Below are positions 43,573 through 57,300 of a stretch of DNA of 64,000 nucleotides, in pieces. Source of the stretch: Nepenthes gracilis (taxonomy: Eukaryota; Streptophyta; Magnoliopsida; Caryophyllales; Nepenthaceae); NCBI GenBank assembly GCA_033239525.1, contig BSYO01000036.1, forward strand, positions 10,624,126 to 10,688,125, written 5' to 3'. Below the pieces are notes generated by a model. That model was not told the DNA's origin. It did not search any database and was given only the letters and a program-made list of their open reading frames with translations. Position numbers and translations under genes: made by a program. Position 1 is the first letter of the stretch; each line of letters starts with the position of its first letter.

Positions 43573-44304
43573 CAAAAACTTTCGGCTTCAAAATTTTTAT
43601 GCACCTTAATAAATAAGATTTGATCATTGCATGGGACCACAACATTTCCGTTTTGTAACTCTGATATCTTCTTCCCAAATTCGAAATGAAGCCTTAAAAT
43701 ACACACATAGTCATCAATCATCTTCCATCTTTTAATCATTAATAATCTATGAATCGAAGCCTCGTCTGCGCAAAAGTAAGGCTTGATCAAGCAAGTCACT
43801 ATAAGTCTTCAAATGTAAAAACACCATTTGACTTTGAATCGAACATCGCAAGCCTTGCAAAAATTTTTTAGCCATCCTGACTTTATTCACTACTATATAC
43901 AGAGTAAATTGAGTTAATTTTGTAAAGTTATCATCATACTTCACCATCAACCAATTCCCTTGCCTCAAACGGGAAATCTTGTCCTCCTTTAGCTCATGGA
44001 TGTTCACCGAAAAATAGTTTTTTATAAAAGCTTCTACAAAGAGATTCCATTATATTGTTCCATTCTCCAAGTCCAAAATTCTCTTCTTCATGATCCACAA
44101 ACAATTTGCCTCTCCTTCTAACTTATAAGCCACAAATTTTACATTCTCCTCCTCAAGGAATTTTATTACCTCAAACACCTTCTTCAAATGATGCATACAA
44201 TTCTCCACCATGATTGGATCTAAATTTTTCCAAAACTTCAGAACACCTTCCTTTGAAAATCGATCAACAGGTGTTAGGCATGCCATAAATTTCCAACTTT
44301 CCAC
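43573..44304 (-). pseudogene. Gypsy gag remnant of element J
   Basis: Frames 44050-44304 (KFWKNLDPIMVENCMHHLKK, KFVAYKLEGEANCLWIMKK) and 43747-44007 (ISRLRQGNWLMVKYDDNFTK, LQGLRCSIQSQMVF) make a gypsy gag with breaks. Protease, RT, RNase H and integrase are absent: only about 950 bp separate the two LTRs. Confidence 0.8.
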
Positions 44305-44499
44305 CTTGCTGCATGCTCCTCGTCTTGCCTTTGATCCATTTTATCCATTATATTCAACAACCTAGCCATTAGGGCCGGATATTCCTCATTGTGGCTATAT
44401 CTAACTTCTCAACTTCCTAATATGTTAAGTACCTATCATGTAATAAATTTTAAATATTTAGATCCTTAAAATCATTTAAGATGCCTTTGTTAAAACTTT

Positions 44500-44511
44500 G
44501 TCTATTACCCT
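44500..44511 (-). other. Degraded primer-binding site of element J
   Basis: The minus strand reads GGGTAATAGACA beside the LTR, resembling TGGTATCAGAGC with three to four changes. Confidence 0.45.
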
Positions 44512-44513
44512 TT

Positions 44514-45800
44514 TGTCATGTCCCAAAAGCAAACTCTATTTTTTTATCTAATAATAAACCAAATTCAGGTCAAAAGTGAACAACCCATATCCAAAAGTAG
44601 AGAAAGACCACAAATACAATGGACACAGGAGCTAATTGAATTAATCATATTTAGTCTTCAAATAGTAATAGTAGAACCCGCTCAAAACCTAAATAAATCG
44701 CAAGGAAAAAGTGTAAAAAAAAAATATTCAACAATCACAATATCAAATCTGGCAAAGCCAACTAACACAATAATCTCATATAGAATCAAACTATAATGAT
44801 CAAATTATACATCAATCTTAAAATATAATTCCAGATAAAAATTTAAATTTAAATCTAAATATAACTATATATAATCAAAATATTTAGATATCTTCCGTCC
44901 AAATCCTACAAGTCCCTAAAGCCATCTAATTCGAAAGTAGTTAGAAATAATTACAAAGTATAAGCAAAAAACTCAGCAAGTATATATCACAAAATCTAAA
45001 AGGCTTAAAAGTCCAAGTCTAATGTCCAAAATTAGATAAGTCCAAAAATCGATTAAAACCTATAAATCTCAAAGAATAAACATCTCAAATATCAAGTACA
45101 ATGTAAGTGAGATGTTACAATCTCAAATATGCTAAAATAAAGAACCAATGACTGGTAATTCACACACCGACTAATCAAAAGGCCAATTTCTAAGATGTCC
45201 AAAGATACTATTTTATCAATACATGCAATATTTCTCAAAGAAAATATTAAACGTATACTCTAATCAAAAGATTCAAAACCTTTTCTCTCTATAGGAAAAG
45301 TATAAAACTTTTCACTCTAGACAAGTACCATACCAAATGGATTACAAATACAAAACTTTTTGTTCTGGGAAAGGTGCAAACACAATGCTCCACACACAAA
45401 GATATCCATCATGGGGGAAGCTCAAGCTCAAATATCTACAAACACAAAGGTACCTGCCCAAAGGGAAGCAAACATATATCATATGTCCAAAATAGACTCC
45501 AAATAGAAGCAATTATATAGACTAACCCATGCAACGCCAAATCAACATTTTCAAGACATTTATTTTGTAAATATTCTTATTTACAAATATAATACTTACA
45601 TTTTTACTTATTTTATATAATTCGAACAGAAGTATCAAATATTCGGTAAAATCTAAACAAAACTTTAAAATGATTGGTGAAAGCCTTTTTCTCTTTTCTC
45701 CTTCTTCTTCTTCTCATCTTCTCCCTCTCCCTCTTTTTTTCCTTTTTCTCTAGCGAAATGACCAAACAATGCAAGTGTAGGCTTTTTATGACACAATTTA
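44514..45800 (-). mobile_element. Right (5') LTR of element J, part 1
   Basis: Starts TGTCATGTCCC like the solo LTR in TPS1 intron 6. Fragments of the same LTR occur at 18151-18480, 60230-61000 and 63190-63760. It is interrupted at 45800 by LTR H and resumes at 48239. Confidence 0.65.
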
Positions 45801-46297
45801 TGATGTACCGTATTTCAAACCGAAAATCTAGTAAAATTTCAGCTATAATACAAGTTTTGGCAAAATACAAAAACCTGTGAATATTATTTACAGTAGACAT
45901 AATAAAGCCACAATATCGCAAACACAAGATTGAAAACTATAAAATTTTACGTAGCACCAATGTCATAATTCCAATATGACGTCAGCTCAAAATAGATACC
46001 ACTAGGTACCTAACTATCCATAACAAAATCTGCAAAAGTATAATTATTCATTAATATAATGGAAGCTATATTACAGATATATCATCATCATCATACAACT
46101 ATATATAAAAACCATCAAAATACAAAATAATCCTTTAAAGAATACAAATCTTCATAGCTAAGTCCATAAGGTTGTCTTCCACACCTTCAATGCCTAGCCG
46201 ACTCAATCCTCTATCCTATAATCGGGTACAACTCATACTTATCTAGAGGGAGAAAAATAGTTATGGTGAATCAAAAACTTAGTAAAGCATACATACA

Positions 46298-46333
<36 letters not shown>

Positions 46334-48238
46334 TATATCAAGGGACATGCAAGATTTCATGTTTAAAATCATAATAATGCATATATGAAGAAACAATGAT
46401 GTATATGAGACTATAAATCATGGCTCAGGAAGAATCTTTTCATGATTCGTTCCATATTTCTTTAATTCATTTCCTTTGTTATTTTTTTAATTATCAATTC
46501 ATTGTTGAGAACTTATTTTGTTGAGAGATTGGGACCGGTAGACCTTACTAACTAAAGGAGGGGTTGGTCATAACGTAGATTATATTTACTCCACATAATT
46601 TAAGGCTAATGTCCTCCTATTCAAGATCCAGAGAGAAGCCGTTTATATATATACCCTATAGACGGGGCCAATTAGCTGCTAGCGGCACCATAACAGATAA
46701 CATCTTCTACTACAATATATTAAGGCTTGTTAGGGAATATCACCTACTACAATACACAGCCAAGATAGTCCTTAAATTTTTATTGTAACACCAATGGCGT
46801 GCTGAAATGTGCTATCTGTTGAATGATCATTGGTCCAAATCCTTAGTTTCTTATTTTTTTAGGAAATTCTATTTTTAAGCACATAATTCTTCATTCACAC
46901 TCTGTTGGAGAACCTTTTATAATTCAATCAGTTTTTTTTCCATAAAACGGTTCGTCAGTTCATCGCTTAGTCGTAGAATATCCCTTCTTGGTTCTTTTTC
47001 CATTAAACTTATTCAGATTTATATTTTAATATTCCTCGTGAGTTTGATTCCTCACGTAATCATAGTTCATGCGTAATGTTTCTTTGGAGCTCAGGAGGAT
47101 TAAGAATTCCTTTTCATTTTATACCAAATAAAATTATAAGGCTTCTAATCGATGATTTTTTTACAACCGATTCATGACATGGTTTTTGAAATATTTTAAA
47201 TTAACATATTCATGATATGTGCACAATCGTTATAAAACTTGGAACATGTATGAAATTCTTACCACTGTAAGCCATAGTAACTTTAGAGCATCCAGACATC
47301 ACATACCTTCCCAAAGCTTGCAACATAAGTTTCAAAGCTAAATCATTTATAAATTATGATTAATTCAGATCAAACCCAATTGGGCGCTGGCTAGGGCTCC
47401 AGTGAGTATAAAACCATATGAAACTATCAATTCAGGTATCCAATTAATAAATTAACATATTTATAGTGCGGATAACAATATTCTAAAACCAATTTGTGTA
47501 TAAATCCTAATTTAATCTGTGAAATCATCTGGGGCACGGGGTTAGGATTCCGTATCCAAAACGGGTCAAAACTACGAAATCGATATAAAATTCACATATT
47601 TACATGTTTAAGTTATGGGTAACAATTATCTAAAATCAAATCATATATAAAGCACAAAATAAATGGTAAAATGGGTCTGGGTGCAGGTTAGAGTTTTGGG
47701 TTGCAAAAAACTGCTCAAATCTCACAAATCAGATATGAAATAGATATATTTTCATACTTAGGTTATATGCAATACAAAATATAAGTTTATTCGGGTATCA
47801 GAATGAGGATACTAGAAAAAAATAAAATAAATGTGCAAGAAAATGCAAGAGGAGAGTATGGGTTTACTTGCCTTGACTCGATCTATTATTTTTCTAACTG
47901 GATTCGAGCCAAATTCAAACCCCGGGACCTCAATTCCTCCATTCTCTTTCTTCTCCCTTTCTTTTTCTCTCTTCTTCCCGCATGGAGGCCAAAAATGATG
48001 ATGCAAAAACCCTTGTGGGTTTTTATATTCCAGGTTAGCATTCGAGCATTAGCCCGACACCCTGCAAGCAAAGGTCTGCTGGATCCCGCGATGCTACCTC
48101 GGGCGCTTAGTGGGCCTTCCCCTATCAACTTAACTTACGGTCCAAAAATTTAATTTTTTTCACATGAATTAAATCCAATCTTGATTGAATTAACTTAATT
48201 ACCCACAACACGATATTCAAAAACCGGTACATTACACA
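45801..48238 (-). mobile_element. Gypsy LTR H (2438 bp), nested in LTR J
   Basis: The plus strand starts TGATGTACCGTATTTC and ends CGGTACATTACACA. It follows the same block order as LTRs D, E and K in reverse and has a CTCGACC/GCGCTTAG GC-rich part near 48050-48110. On both sides LTR J sequence is found. The flanks ATTTA and ATTGT agree only in 3 of 5 bases, so the exact ends remain open. Confidence 0.6.
46287..46338. repeat. (CATA)n microsatellite running into (TA)n
   Basis: About ten perfect CATA units followed by TATATATATA inside LTR H. Confidence 0.9.
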
Positions 48239-48531
48239 ATTGTTGCACAACCATTCTTAATCTGCTTCATATGTGTACAAGCATCACATCAGGCACGGCT
48301 TTGGTGCTAGCATTCTACCCAAATTGCACATAAGCATTGTATAATCACACCTCAAATGTTGCTCTTTTTTATCCAAAACATGCATAAGCGCCCACTAAGT
48401 GCACGTCAGCGCTTGCCTAATTTTTTTCATTTTTGAAATTTTCTCAAATGTTTATTATATAATTATTTTACAAAGTAGACAAAAATTATATTAATAATAC
48501 TATAAATTAGAAATAAAAACTAAACATTACA
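48239..48531 (-). mobile_element. Right (5') LTR of element J, part 2
   Basis: Counterpart of 43291-43559, ending AACATTACA. Together with 44514-45800 it gives about 1.58 kb, the same as the J-type solo LTR in TPS1 intron 6. Confidence 0.6.
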
Positions 48532-50062
48532 CATTGGTATACACTCTGTATTGTGCTATTGAATTTATATTTTATAGTGATTGCTAATGATTCTCCAACA
48601 ACAATGTACTTTATTCGTTAAAGAGCGTTGTGTTTATAGATGTTTATGAATATAATTTTTCCATCATATTCATATAGTCTCTCATATGAACAGTCACGTA
48701 TTGGAGGATTCTCCAACAAGCTTGCGTTAGATTTACTCCAACTCATCATGTTAGCAGTTGGATATTTACTTTTTTTTTTCTTCAAAGAAGAAGAATAGTT
48801 GTTGGATCGAGTTTCATCCAATTGCAGAAAGTAAATATAAAACAAAATGGTATTATCCTTTAATTTTATGACATTCCAACAACTTATATTTACCCATTTT
48901 ATACCAAAAATTTTAGTTAGAGATATTTCTCAAATGTTTCTTGAATATAGAACAAATACCCATTTGTTAAATCACTTCTTCATTTAACAAATTAGGACAA
49001 TTTACCCCATAATATAGCCCCATTGAATAGGTGGCTATACTACTGAACTAAAGACATTGGTATAAATTCTTGTAGATAGCATCATTATTGAGTATTGAAA
49101 ATGGGTATATGAATTACCATCTAATAAATTGTCTGCTTTAGAGAATAGTAATAGGTCTACTCACTAGCCCTACTTTAGAGGAAAAAGAAAATCTCTCCAC
49201 TTGTAATATGGGCCCCTCCTTTATTCAACCAACATGAAATAATAGCATCCAAAGCATTACTGAAGTTCAACGGGTACTTAATCAAGTTTATATGCTTTAT
49301 GTGTAAATGGGGTACCAATGATATGACTATAATCATACAAATTCAGTGATCCAAAGCCTGTCAGAGCTATCTTTCATGGCCTTCGGTTGAAGTGATATAA
49401 CGATAATAATAATGGAAAAGGATGTTTCACGCCCTGATTCGATGAATTAGATTCTTGTATTTTTCAGCATCAATTACATATTGTCATGTTGCATATAGTT
49501 CAATCTTATTTTAGAGACACATAATTGTCATATATAGTAAATGATAAACTATATTAATAACTAAGGGAGATTTCACAAAGATTTCTTAAATAAACTTGAC
49601 AACGATACCAAAATTTGCATTACTATAATTCGCGATCTAAAAAAGAGAATATTTAACGAATGTATTAAGCAACAAATTTAAGGAAAATAATGAAAATAAT
49701 CAAGAGCGGATTAATATAATCTTTGCTTTTATTTTGAAATGTATTTTTAGAAAACAGTATAATTTGCAACATTTTATTAAGATTGCTTTTGGGCTTGATA
49801 GTTTTAGAATTGTTTGTAGACTTCAATACTAAAATTAATCAAAACCAAGCCCGGGCTGGATGCCAGCCGAGTCAAATGCCAAAATTTTACCCGGGTTACC
49901 GATTTGGGCTAATAAAGGCCTAGTTTACTGGATTAAAATCGTTAACTGCAACCATTCCACTCAATAAACCGGGTGATTACAAGTCTTCATTCCAAAAATA
50001 TTTTTAAAAACATTTTTTTCCTTTGATTACAAGTCTTCCATGGTTTTAAAAAAAATTGAAAT
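48532..50062. other. Relic TPS upstream DNA and unassigned AT-rich sequence
   Basis: No gene. 49230-49450 and 49680-49800 match the TPS upstream repeat (GATGAATTAGA, TTTTGAAATGTATTTTTAGAAAA, TTTGCAACATTTTATTAAG within 20 bp each), pointing to a lost TPS unit. 48540-49230 holds no recognisable feature. 50058-50062 is the target duplication of LTR K. Confidence 0.55.
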
Positions 50063-50939
50063 TGTGGCCAAAATTTTTTTTTCCTCAAAAGCTTTCAAAC
50101 TAACATCATTAACGGTCTAATTAAGGCAAGACTTACGCAAATTTGGTAGAGTCTCCTTTGTAACCTGGATGAAATCCCAAAAATACAAACCTGTAATAAT
50201 CATCCATAACAAGCACACTTCTATCCATCATTCACAATTCCTACAACAATCATCCACAGGATCCTATGTGCCGTCCATGGCACAATTTCATAAAACATTT
50301 ACTGCTCTAACAGTTTATTAGCGAGATGCCATCTAGGACTTGCACAATAAATCCAGAGTATATAGCGGAAGTAAACTAAGAACCTTGAAGCATAGCATAT
50401 TCTCTTCTACTATCATACACATCATATGCTTTCTTTACGAAAATCAACATGTTCTAGGACATCAAAAATCAATGTGCAAAATCGGGCCTTTACGTCGATA
50501 GGCCTCTCCAAAATAGCTCCACTATGCTATGGTCCTCAAAAGTCTTCAAGAAGCTTCTCTCTCTGCTTACTCTTCTTCGTCGGGTAAAATCTTTACTTGT
50601 CTCATCCGGAGGGGGAAAACACTAAAACAAAGGAGCCGAGGCCCGAAAGAAGGTACATGCATATGAACCGTAAAACAATTATGCCAAAACGATCATATAA
50701 CCATGCAAAACCATAATGTTTAATCAAACATCATCCGAAAAGGAACAAAAAGACATGCTATAACGATATTAAATCTCATGCTTCATAAATCATATCACTA
50801 TGGGCTGTAAAACTATAACTATAAACTTTCTTGATGCATTGGAAAATTGAAAACAATATTCTATACATTCATCATCTTTTTATTGTAGTATAGCATAACG
50901 GTAAAACATTAGTCGGTACTTCATATTATTTTCCTCCTT

Positions 50940-51105
50940 GCCCCGAGGCCCCGGGATCAAGCCATCTATCGTTCTCCTTGTATCAAGCCCCGAGGACGGC
51001 TATCGTTCCCTCCTTGTACCCCCGGGAACCCTCCTTGTAGAAACCCCGGAACGGCTATCGTTACCTCCTTGTACCAAGCCCCGAGGACGGCTATCGTCAT
51101 ATTTT
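50940..51105. repeat. 34-36 bp minisatellite in LTR K
   Basis: CTATCGTT..CTCCTTGTA..AAGCCCCGAGGACGG units start at 50966, 51000, 51055 and 51091. One interval is longer (55 bp) because CTCCTTGTA is duplicated. Confidence 0.75.
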
Positions 51106-52199
51106 TATTAAAAACCCCTTTTTCACAATTAGACTTATACAATACATTTCATCTTTTTTACGTGACATATCTTAACACTTTCGGACCACCACCCTACTAG
51201 CGGAAGGGGCGAATGATCGAGATAGATTGTGTTCATCCACACAATCCAAGGCCTATCATGTCATATCATATCATGTATATCCCATCCCGAGGGATATCTA
51301 TACTGTGTGCCACCCGAAGGTCGGCCTATGTTCCTCTGGCTTAACGCCCTTGAGGACAACCATGAATCGCTCCATGGACAGAGCTATCCTCGATTACCAC
51401 CGTAAGTTCTAAGGCCTCACCCGAGAACTTACCCGGATCAGTCGATCTCGGGTCCCAAAATAATCAGAATGAAATCATCTCTTTATCGAAAATCCCATTT
51501 TCGAAATCAAACTTTCACAACACAATTTCAGCACTTCTTTAAATTTACATGGAAATTTTGTCGGTATACGTTCGTACACATTTTCAAAAACAAACTATAC
51601 AGGAAGCTTCATTTCGATGTCAATTAACTTTCATATAGTAGAAGCTACGGTTAAAACTCATCAAAACCTCTTCATTTTCGTACATGGGGCTTAGCCAAAA
51701 CCTTCGAACTCAAATCGGTCTCTTACTTGCACATATTTCATGAAATCAAGCCATAAATCCAAATATACATACTTAATCATGCATTTTACTCAAACTATAC
51801 AATATTTTCGAGCTAGGGTTTCATCATATACTTTTCAAGAGAAATTGAACATCATTTTCATGCTCCTTCACGAAATCGAAGCCAAATTTTGCAATAAACA
51901 TGGATAAACACAAATCTAACCGAGTAATCGAAGTAAACATGCTTCATGTACTTTAAACATGCATCATCAACATTTAGAGCATTTCCAACGGTTTTAAAGC
52001 ACGAGAATCAGTATAGTGAAAAACAGCGTCCGAAGTACACTTGCCTGAGCTCGTTCTACCATTATTTTACCCGAATCGAATCACAACTGTGGTCTCTCCC
52101 CTTTCTTTCTCGTCGTGCTTGCTGTTGTGCCTCAACTTCCTCTCTCTACAAACACATATCACTTAATCGACATTTAAACAATTACGGAATTATTTCAAG

Positions 52200-52545
52200 A
52201 CTCCCGGATGCCACGAACGGGTCAAATCTTACGAGATTCGGCATCCGATCGATATATACACACAATTGGGACATGGGGATTCATATTCTAGGATCATTTC
52301 ATCATTTCATGAAGGTGACAACACGCAAAATCCACCTTCGGTCTCGGGTGAATGCAAAATCTTTAACGGGCTCGGACGCCGCGAACGGGTCCAAACGTGC
52401 AAGATCGGACCCGCGGCCAACATATATACCTCATTGGGACGTGGGGATTCCAATTTTGGGGTCAATTTCATGATACGAGGCCGGGAAACGGAAAACCCCC
52501 AAAATCCCGTAGGTTAGGGTTTCGGTAAAACCCACCCGGGCGAAT
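52200..52545. repeat. ~170-bp tandem duplication in LTR K
   Basis: CACGAACGGGTCAAA ... TTGGGACATGGGGATTC (52211-52285) returns as CGCGAACGGGTCCAAA ... TTGGGACGTGGGGATTC (52381-52453). Confidence 0.75.
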
Positions 52546-53119
52546 CGGACACGAATCGGACAACTAACCACATTTTCATGGACCTCAAGGCATGGGTTTT
52601 CAATATCCTAACATTCCCCGTGGGTATCGACACAAAATACTCAACGAAAATACACAAAACATCGAAAGAGAACGAAAAGTGGGTATGAGAACACTTGCCT
52701 CGACGCGTGCTTTCACCTTTATACCTGGCTTTCGGGCGGAATCAGACTCTCGGGCTCGATCTCCCTTCTTCTCTCTTCGGTCGCGCCCCTCTCTCTCTCC
52801 TCCAAACCCTCAGCCGTGCGAAAAATGGCGAGGAGAAGTCGCGACGCGACTTATATCTTTACGGCGGCCACCGCTCGAGCCCCTCGAGCGGCTGGCGGCG
52901 GCCAGGCCACGGGCGTTCATCCGCTCGAGCCGTGGCTCGAGCGCCTTAAGCTTCTTTGGCAGGTTTCACAGCCGGATCCGAATGATTTTTCCGATTTACT
53001 AGTTCCGGTTCTTTGAACTTTCCAATCCATTCCTCCCGCACCTTTTGAATACAATTTACCTATTTTAACTTAATTATCTCCCAATTATCATATTTAGGAA
53101 CTCGGGCCGTCACAGAAAT

Positions 53120-54013
53120 CATAGTATAAAAAGATGACTCCAAAAGTCGAAATTTTGAAAGCCTACTACTATTTATTTATTTTTTACTACTACATCTTGA
53201 TTTGTGCTATTAAATGTTTTTGTAGAACATTTTTAGGAAGCCAAAAGGTCTCATGAGTCATGAAATAATGGGTCATGGAAAACGGCTGCTTATTCTCATG
53301 GATCTGCCGCTATATTTCTATATATATTTAAATGAATTGATCGGCATACAATAAACTACATATGAAATCCTGTGTCATTTCGTCTATCCCTATTGCCTTC
53401 TTATGTAAACCGCCTAGAAGCCATTTTTTGGTGGGCCATTGAAGGAAAACAAAAGCCATCGCTACTAAAAATGACGTGAGGCTCTGTTTATGATTTTTTA
53501 GAACAAAAATGCAAACACCATTTCGTTATGACCGGTATGCCTCTTTATGAGCATATACTATTGGTTCTCTAGCATTTTCAAGATATAATCTAACGTTTTC
53601 AATTAATCCACCTATATGTTCACCTACATATAAATAAAAGCTAACGTAGCATCTAATCCAATGGCATATATTGTAGGAAAAATACGACAAATATTTTAAC
53701 TCTATCACTGAATGGAGAAATCTCAGTCTTTGCATACCTAATATGTCCAACACGGAACTTATATCATATTTGAACAAAATCATTTGAACAATCATTCAAC
53801 TTGACATCAAAATGAGGGAGACTTCAGATGCATCAATATCATTTTATTACACTTAGTTTAGCTAGAATATACCAACACACAGGAAAGGAACTTTAATCAA
53901 CAGTCACTTTTGCACCACTAAAAATAAATTCATTTATTTTTAGACTTAACTAGATTGGGTTCAAATCTAAACAAGCCTGATAGTACATAGCGTTGTTTAT
54001 CAAATCTTAGCTC
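53120..54013. other. Downstream flank of TPS2
   Basis: No gene. 53505-53705 and 53715-54013 match the TPS1 flank at 23980-24183 and 25036-25312. 53120-53500 is unassigned. Confidence 0.55.
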
Positions 54014-54307
54014 TTAAACATGGATTGGTTCAATAAGAAGCATTTTAATGTAATCTTTCATGGCTTGCCCAACAACTGTATAATTATCCGAATCCGTGTA
54101 TATAGTCTCCATTGAACGGGAGAAGTTGAGAATGCGAACTAGCAAAGGCATTGGTACGGTAGTTGGTCCAAGAATCTCTTCTGTTATGTGCATCCATGCA
54201 TCATCTATTAGCTTACAAATTTCTTCAATAGCTTTCTCCTTGGAACTGGCATAGTCTTTCATATAGCATTTCACAGCATTGGCAACATATTCTCTACCAT
54301 GTTCAAC
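54014..54307 (-). CDS. TPS2 exon 7 (294 nt, stop codon)
   Basis: After TTTACAG it reads [19 protein letters not shown] and ends IEPIHV-TAA. Confidence 0.93.
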   Translation of the reverse strand, partial: VEHGREYVANAVKCYMKDYASSKEKAIEEICKLIDDAWMHITEEILGPTTVPMPLLVRILNFSRSMETIYTDSDNYTVVGQAMKDYIKMLLIEPIHV

Positions 54308-57300
54308 CTGTAAATTTGGCAATATAGTGTATAAGGATTCAACATCATTAAGTGATAGGAGACCAATGCAAAAATATTGTTTCTATTGCTTGTGCCATGT
54401 GACAGACCTAAGTACAGATATCACCCGTTCTAATGCCCATCAAACTAACTACAAATCATAAAATAAAAATCTGAAGGAATAAACATCCATACATAGGATT
54501 CAAAATATACTACAACCTTGTGACTCTGACAATGAATCAAATTATGTTAAATTGTCAGACCTAATTCGATAATATGCCTGCATGTGCTATTAAACCTGTG
54601 GAAGCATTTCATAGTCCAATATATATAAATTCTAGATTTCAACTAAACTTATGTCTACTTCATTAATTATAAAATAGTATATGCATACGATCCTTCAGCT
54701 TAAAAGAATCACTATTGTATCAAAAATATAAAAGATAATGTTTAAGATACATCATACAACATCCTTAAGTCCTAAATTAGGCACTGATCCTGTATTCCTA
54801 CTTGTCGGGTATAAACTCATACTGATCATCTAAAGAGTTAGCAAAAATAGTAAGGAGTAAGTTAAATACTCAACAAGGTACATATGTACATCAAGGAACA
54901 TCTATACCTTATCTTTGAAACAAATTACTATATACATCAGAAGGATTAGAGCAAATGAATAATCATAAAAACATAATTAGAATAGAAATACTTTCATGAT
55001 AAATTTCAAATTCCTTCAATTCCTTTCCGTTTTCTTATCCATTAAATTGTGCTGAAGACTTATTTTCGTTAGGTGCTAGAGCTAGTAGGTCTTACTAGTT
55101 AGTGGAGCGGTTAATCAAAATCTAGATTATATTTACTCCTACATAATCAAAATCCTTCTCCTCTTATTCAAGATCCGGAAGCAGGCCGTCTACAAATAAC
55201 CATATAGACGAGATCTTAGCCACAAAGCGGTCCTTAGCAGACAACGATCTTTCATTATAATATATTAAGGCATGCCAAAATATATTATCTAATCAACATT
55301 TATTGGTCTAGTTTTCTAACTTCTTAATTCATTGGAAAATTCTACTCTTAAGTCCATGCATCCATGATTTTCATCCTTTTGGATAATAGTTCATAAGCCA
55401 TTAACTTAATTACAGAATATCCCTCCATAATTTCTTTCTATAAAGCTTGCATGTTTTTACCATGGCTATTTTACTTACCAAAAAAAATATTTCTCAATCA
55501 TTGATAGTTCATCAATAATGCAGATAAAATAAAATATTCAAATAACAAAAGAAAACTTAATATCTAAAATAAACTATGCACTATATTTTGACTAAGCATA
55601 AATGACATGGGATAAATATGGAACTCATAAACTTGAAGTATAACCAAGTAGAAATAAGATTTTGAGCCTCTAAATATGAAGAGAAAATTTTCATAATATG
55701 CATATTTAAGATACAAGTAAATAAATGGTAATTTTTGATAAATTTTGCAATAAAAATATGAAAAAGTAATAAATATGCACATTTTTCATGTTTTGACTTC
55801 AAAATCTCAACTAAGATGAGTATTAGAATAACAATACTCAAAATGAAAAGAAATAAGCAATAACAAAAAAGGAAGCTTCGAGTGTACTTGTTTTAACCCC
55901 ATCTACTAGTTTTATTACTCAAATCGTTTGGATTCGAGCTCACGGGACCTCTCCTTCACCTTCTCTCACTTATCTTTCCGTCCCCTTTGCTTCCCTCTCT
56001 CTCCTTTCTGCTCAAAATTGTGAAAAAATTGCAGGAAAGGAGCAAATGCCACTTTTTAACAATTCTGATGCTTGAGTGTTGGTCGAGTGCCCCTCGGACG
56101 CAGGGATCTAGAAATCATGTTCGAGCACACCTCAGGAGCTCATCGAGTGCTTCCATTCTAGAAAAGGCACTCTGGGTGCACCTCGGGCATGCCTCGAGCG
56201 TGGCAATTCTGCCAAACCCGTCTTGGGCTCGCCTCAGGCGTTACTCAGGCGCTAAGCCTCCCACATCTATTTTCGCTTCTGATACTTAATTCTTCACATA
56301 CTCTAAATCTAATTTTACTTTTATTAACTTAATTATTTTTAATTATAATATTTTAAAAATCATAACCTCACATGCTATAACTTACGGCATAAAATAAAAT
56401 AATATTATAATCACAACAATTGTAAACATTTTATTATTTGAGCACTTTGGGGAAAGTTTGCACCTCATAGTCGCCTATATCATCTTTGAGCCTTCCAATC
56501 ACACAAGCAGCTTTCATAGCCTTGAAGTTTTTATAAATGCTTTCGAGAGATTCCTTGGTTGTAATTTCTCCCATGCCAAGAAAGGATGCGAATAACACAC
56601 ATGAGACAGCACTACTTGCAATACCATTCTCTAAGCGCTCTTCATATGTTGGAGTATAGTTCTCCGAGGCCCATCTTGATTCTTGTAAGTAGGCTCGTGA
56701 TAAAGATTTTAGCTATAATGAAAAAAATCATAAAAAGTTTTGATACTCTAACAAGGAAAACAAATGGAGATATAAACAGTTTATAAATATCTATATATAT
56801 AATCCTATATTTAGCAAAACCTCAATAATATTACTATAATTTACGGATTTTCCATACTTCATCACGTGTGTAATTTATGCAAAATGATCTCCCGTCCTTT
56901 GCCAGATCTTGTTCAATCTCTTCCAATGTTTCCAAAGTGAATTGATATATAATTTTCATGTAATTGGGAAGTTTATTTGCATAATTAATGTCCAACCTGA
57001 AATTTCACCAAGAAGCCAAATTAACAAATCAATTTCACGAGATCTCAATCGACATCATAAGTAAACATCTCACTAACCTCTGAATTGCTTCTGTGAAAAG
57101 CTCAAGATCTTCAATTGTAGTAGTGCAGTTATCATATGTGTCATCAATCAATGTGATAATTTTGAATAGTTGGGTATATGCTATTCTACCCCTAGAGTAC
57201 CTCGGCTCATAATACATCGCTAGTGAAAAGAAATAGGCTTCTACCACTCGATCTCTTACGTAAGGTAGTTCATTGATAATATTGGAACGTCTCCACCACC

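Larger units (their letters stand above)
50063..53114 (-). mobile_element. Solo gypsy LTR K (3052 bp)
   Basis: The plus strand starts TGTGGCCAAAAT and ends GGGCCGTCACA, flanked by perfect GAAAT copies (50058-50062, 53115-53119). It shares block order with LTRs D and H but is better preserved and GC-richer at the right. It holds a 34-36 bp minisatellite (50940-51105), a 170-bp tandem duplication (52200-52545), TAGGGTTT teloboxes (51825, 52513) and four CTCGAG sites (52870-52940). It lies between the relic upstream DNA and the TPS2 downstream flank. Confidence 0.87.

Noticed and set aside
45613..45927. 104-codon minus-strand frame with Lys/Arg/Glu run
   Set aside because: Caused by a CT-rich leader stretch in LTR J crossing into LTR H.
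52592..53016. Overlapping plus-strand frames of 136, 84 and 66 codons in GC-rich DNA
   Set aside because: They lie wholly in solo LTR K, in Ser/Arg/Pro-rich low-complexity sequence. Several frames are open at once because of base composition.
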